The notes under the pieces: model-generated | The model's input: only the letters and a program-made list of their open reading frames with translations | What the model was told of the DNA's origin: nothing | Databases searched by the model: none | Program-made: the position numbers and the translations under genes | Assembly: GCA_031276685.1 (NCBI GenBank) | Contig: JAISMQ010000289.1 | Coordinates: 1-6,582 of the forward strand | Source of the DNA: Treponema sp. | Lineage (GTDB): Bacteria > Spirochaetota > Spirochaetia > Treponematales > Breznakiellaceae | DNA length: 6,582 bases | Direction: 5' to 3' | In this document: piece after piece, positions 6,110-6,582 of the stretch | How the letters are laid out: every line of letters begins with the position of its first letter | How positions within the stretch are numbered: the stretch's first letter is position 1

Positions 6110-6560
6110 AAAAATCGCTGCGGTACACGAAGATCTCCGCCACCAGGGCGCTCCCCCCCAGGTTTACCCGCAGGGCGATGGGCCAGGGGCGGCCGTAGAT
6201 GGGGAGAAGGACGTAATCTTCCCCCTCCCGCGCTTCTTCCCCCAGGGCAAGGATCACCGCTTCCCGGCTGTCCCCCACGCGGATCCCCCGCACCGCCCTG
6301 ATCCCCACCTGCCAGACCCGGTCCCGGTACACGTAAAAGTCCGCCTGGGGGTAGACCAGCACCACGTCGTCCTGCCATTCGTCCGCCCCGCGGACGGCGT
6401 ACACCGCCTCCGGCACCCCAAAACTGCCGTAGAGCCCCTCCAGCGTAAGGCCGATAAGGGCCTCCGGCTCCGTTACCTCCGGGGCGGAATCCGCCCGGGC
6501 CGCCGGCTTGCACAAGGCCCCCAGTACGAACAACAAGCAGCCCAGCCGCCGGACACCCAT
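6108..6560 (-). CDS. Small exported protein, BamE/SmpA-like repeats, unknown function
   Basis: A 150-residue protein, probably exported. The N-terminus has two arginines (4-5), a hydrophobic core (about 7-16) and an ARA-D sequence (21-24) that would suit signal peptidase I. The mature part has two similar blocks. The first is L-IGLTLEGLYGSFGVPEAVY (about 35-54), the second is IRVGDSREAVILALGEE (about 93-109). Each is a short strand, then G-x-[TS]-[LR]-E, a helix, and a glycine turn. Such repeats are typical of the BamE/SmpA-OmlA fold, but the similarity is short and the assignment is inference. Between them lies a conserved-looking strand region with DDVVLVYPQADFYVYRDRVWQV (key residues D64, D65, Y70, F75, Y76, W83). 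I believe close relatives exist as hypothetical proteins in treponemes. The ATG at 6558-6560 has only a weak GGGG-containing upstream sequence and just 22 bases of context, so a promoter cannot be judged. There are only two Cys (C8, C17) and neither sits in a good lipobox. Confidence 0.78.
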   Translation of the reverse strand: MGVRRLGCLLFVLGALCKPAARADSAPEVTEPEALIGLTLEGLYGSFGVPEAVYAVRGADEWQDDVVLVYPQADFYVYRDRVWQVGIRAVRGIRVGDSREAVILALGEEAREGEDYVLLPIYGRPWPIALRVNLGGSALVAEIFVYRSDF

Positions 6561-6582
6561 AGAAGCACTTTACCCCAAGGCC

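Noticed and set aside
6049..6513. N-terminal extension of the aroDE frame by about 155 codons
   Set aside because: The extension is glycine/proline/arginine-rich shadow sequence overlapping the exported-protein gene. The ATG at 6048 has a good ribosome site and begins the AroD domain.
6489..6560. Possible lipoprotein signal at C17 of the exported protein
   Set aside because: The residue before the cysteine is Leu (A-L-C), which does not fit a lipobox even by relaxed spirochaetal rules. An ARA-D signal peptidase I site fits better.
1..6582. Search for mobile elements, CRISPR arrays, toxin-antitoxin or defence genes, tRNA or rRNA
   Set aside because: I found no terminal repeats, transposase motifs, regularly spaced repeats or RNA-gene signatures by eye. 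All coding space is explained by six household or transport genes.

Overview
This is a GC-rich, densely coded chromosomal window with every supported gene on the minus strand. It reads, in transcription order from the right edge (6582) to the left edge (1), as a run of six closely packed genes. The gene content and protein style suggest a spirochaete, most likely a GC-rich Treponema-like lineage such as those of termite guts. The clues are a fused AroD-AroE protein, a DUF6062-type cysteine protein, and a small exported protein that looks like a conserved treponemal hypothetical. This assignment is inference from remembered family features; no RNA gene or other phylogenetic marker is present to confirm it.

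Layout in transcription order: (1) 6560-6108, a small exported protein of unknown function whose two short repeats resemble the BamE/SmpA-OmlA fold. (2) After 59 nt containing a short hairpin, 6048-4462, a bifunctional 3-dehydroquinate dehydratase/shikimate dehydrogenase (AroDE). (3) After 12 nt, 4449-3733, ribose-5-phosphate isomerase A (RpiA). (4) After 42 nt, 3690-3046, a DUF6062-family protein with two CxxC...CxxH metal-site-like units. (5) After a 1-nt gap, 3044-1191, an ABC exporter half-transporter whose Walker B catalytic glutamate is replaced by aspartate. (6) Overlapping that gene by 8 nt, 1198 to the window edge, a second ABC exporter half-transporter cut off inside its Walker A motif.

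The spacing and overlaps suggest one operon, or two at most if the hairpin at 6093-6109 stops much transcription. RpiA and AroDE are metabolically adjacent: the non-oxidative pentose phosphate pathway supplies erythrose-4-phosphate, which feeds the shikimate pathway. The two ABC genes have the architecture of an asymmetric heterodimeric exporter (TM287/288 or BmrC/BmrD type), with the degenerate subunit encoded first.

I see no mobile element, CRISPR array, tRNA, rRNA, phage feature or evident new multi-gene system, so most of this window is ordinary core and household sequence. The most unusual sequence-level observation is a 10-base G homopolymer inside rpiA, directly ahead of its catalytic DGADEVD motif, with further G8 tracts in rpiA, aroDE and the DUF6062 gene. 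There is no stretch over 300 bases without a gene.
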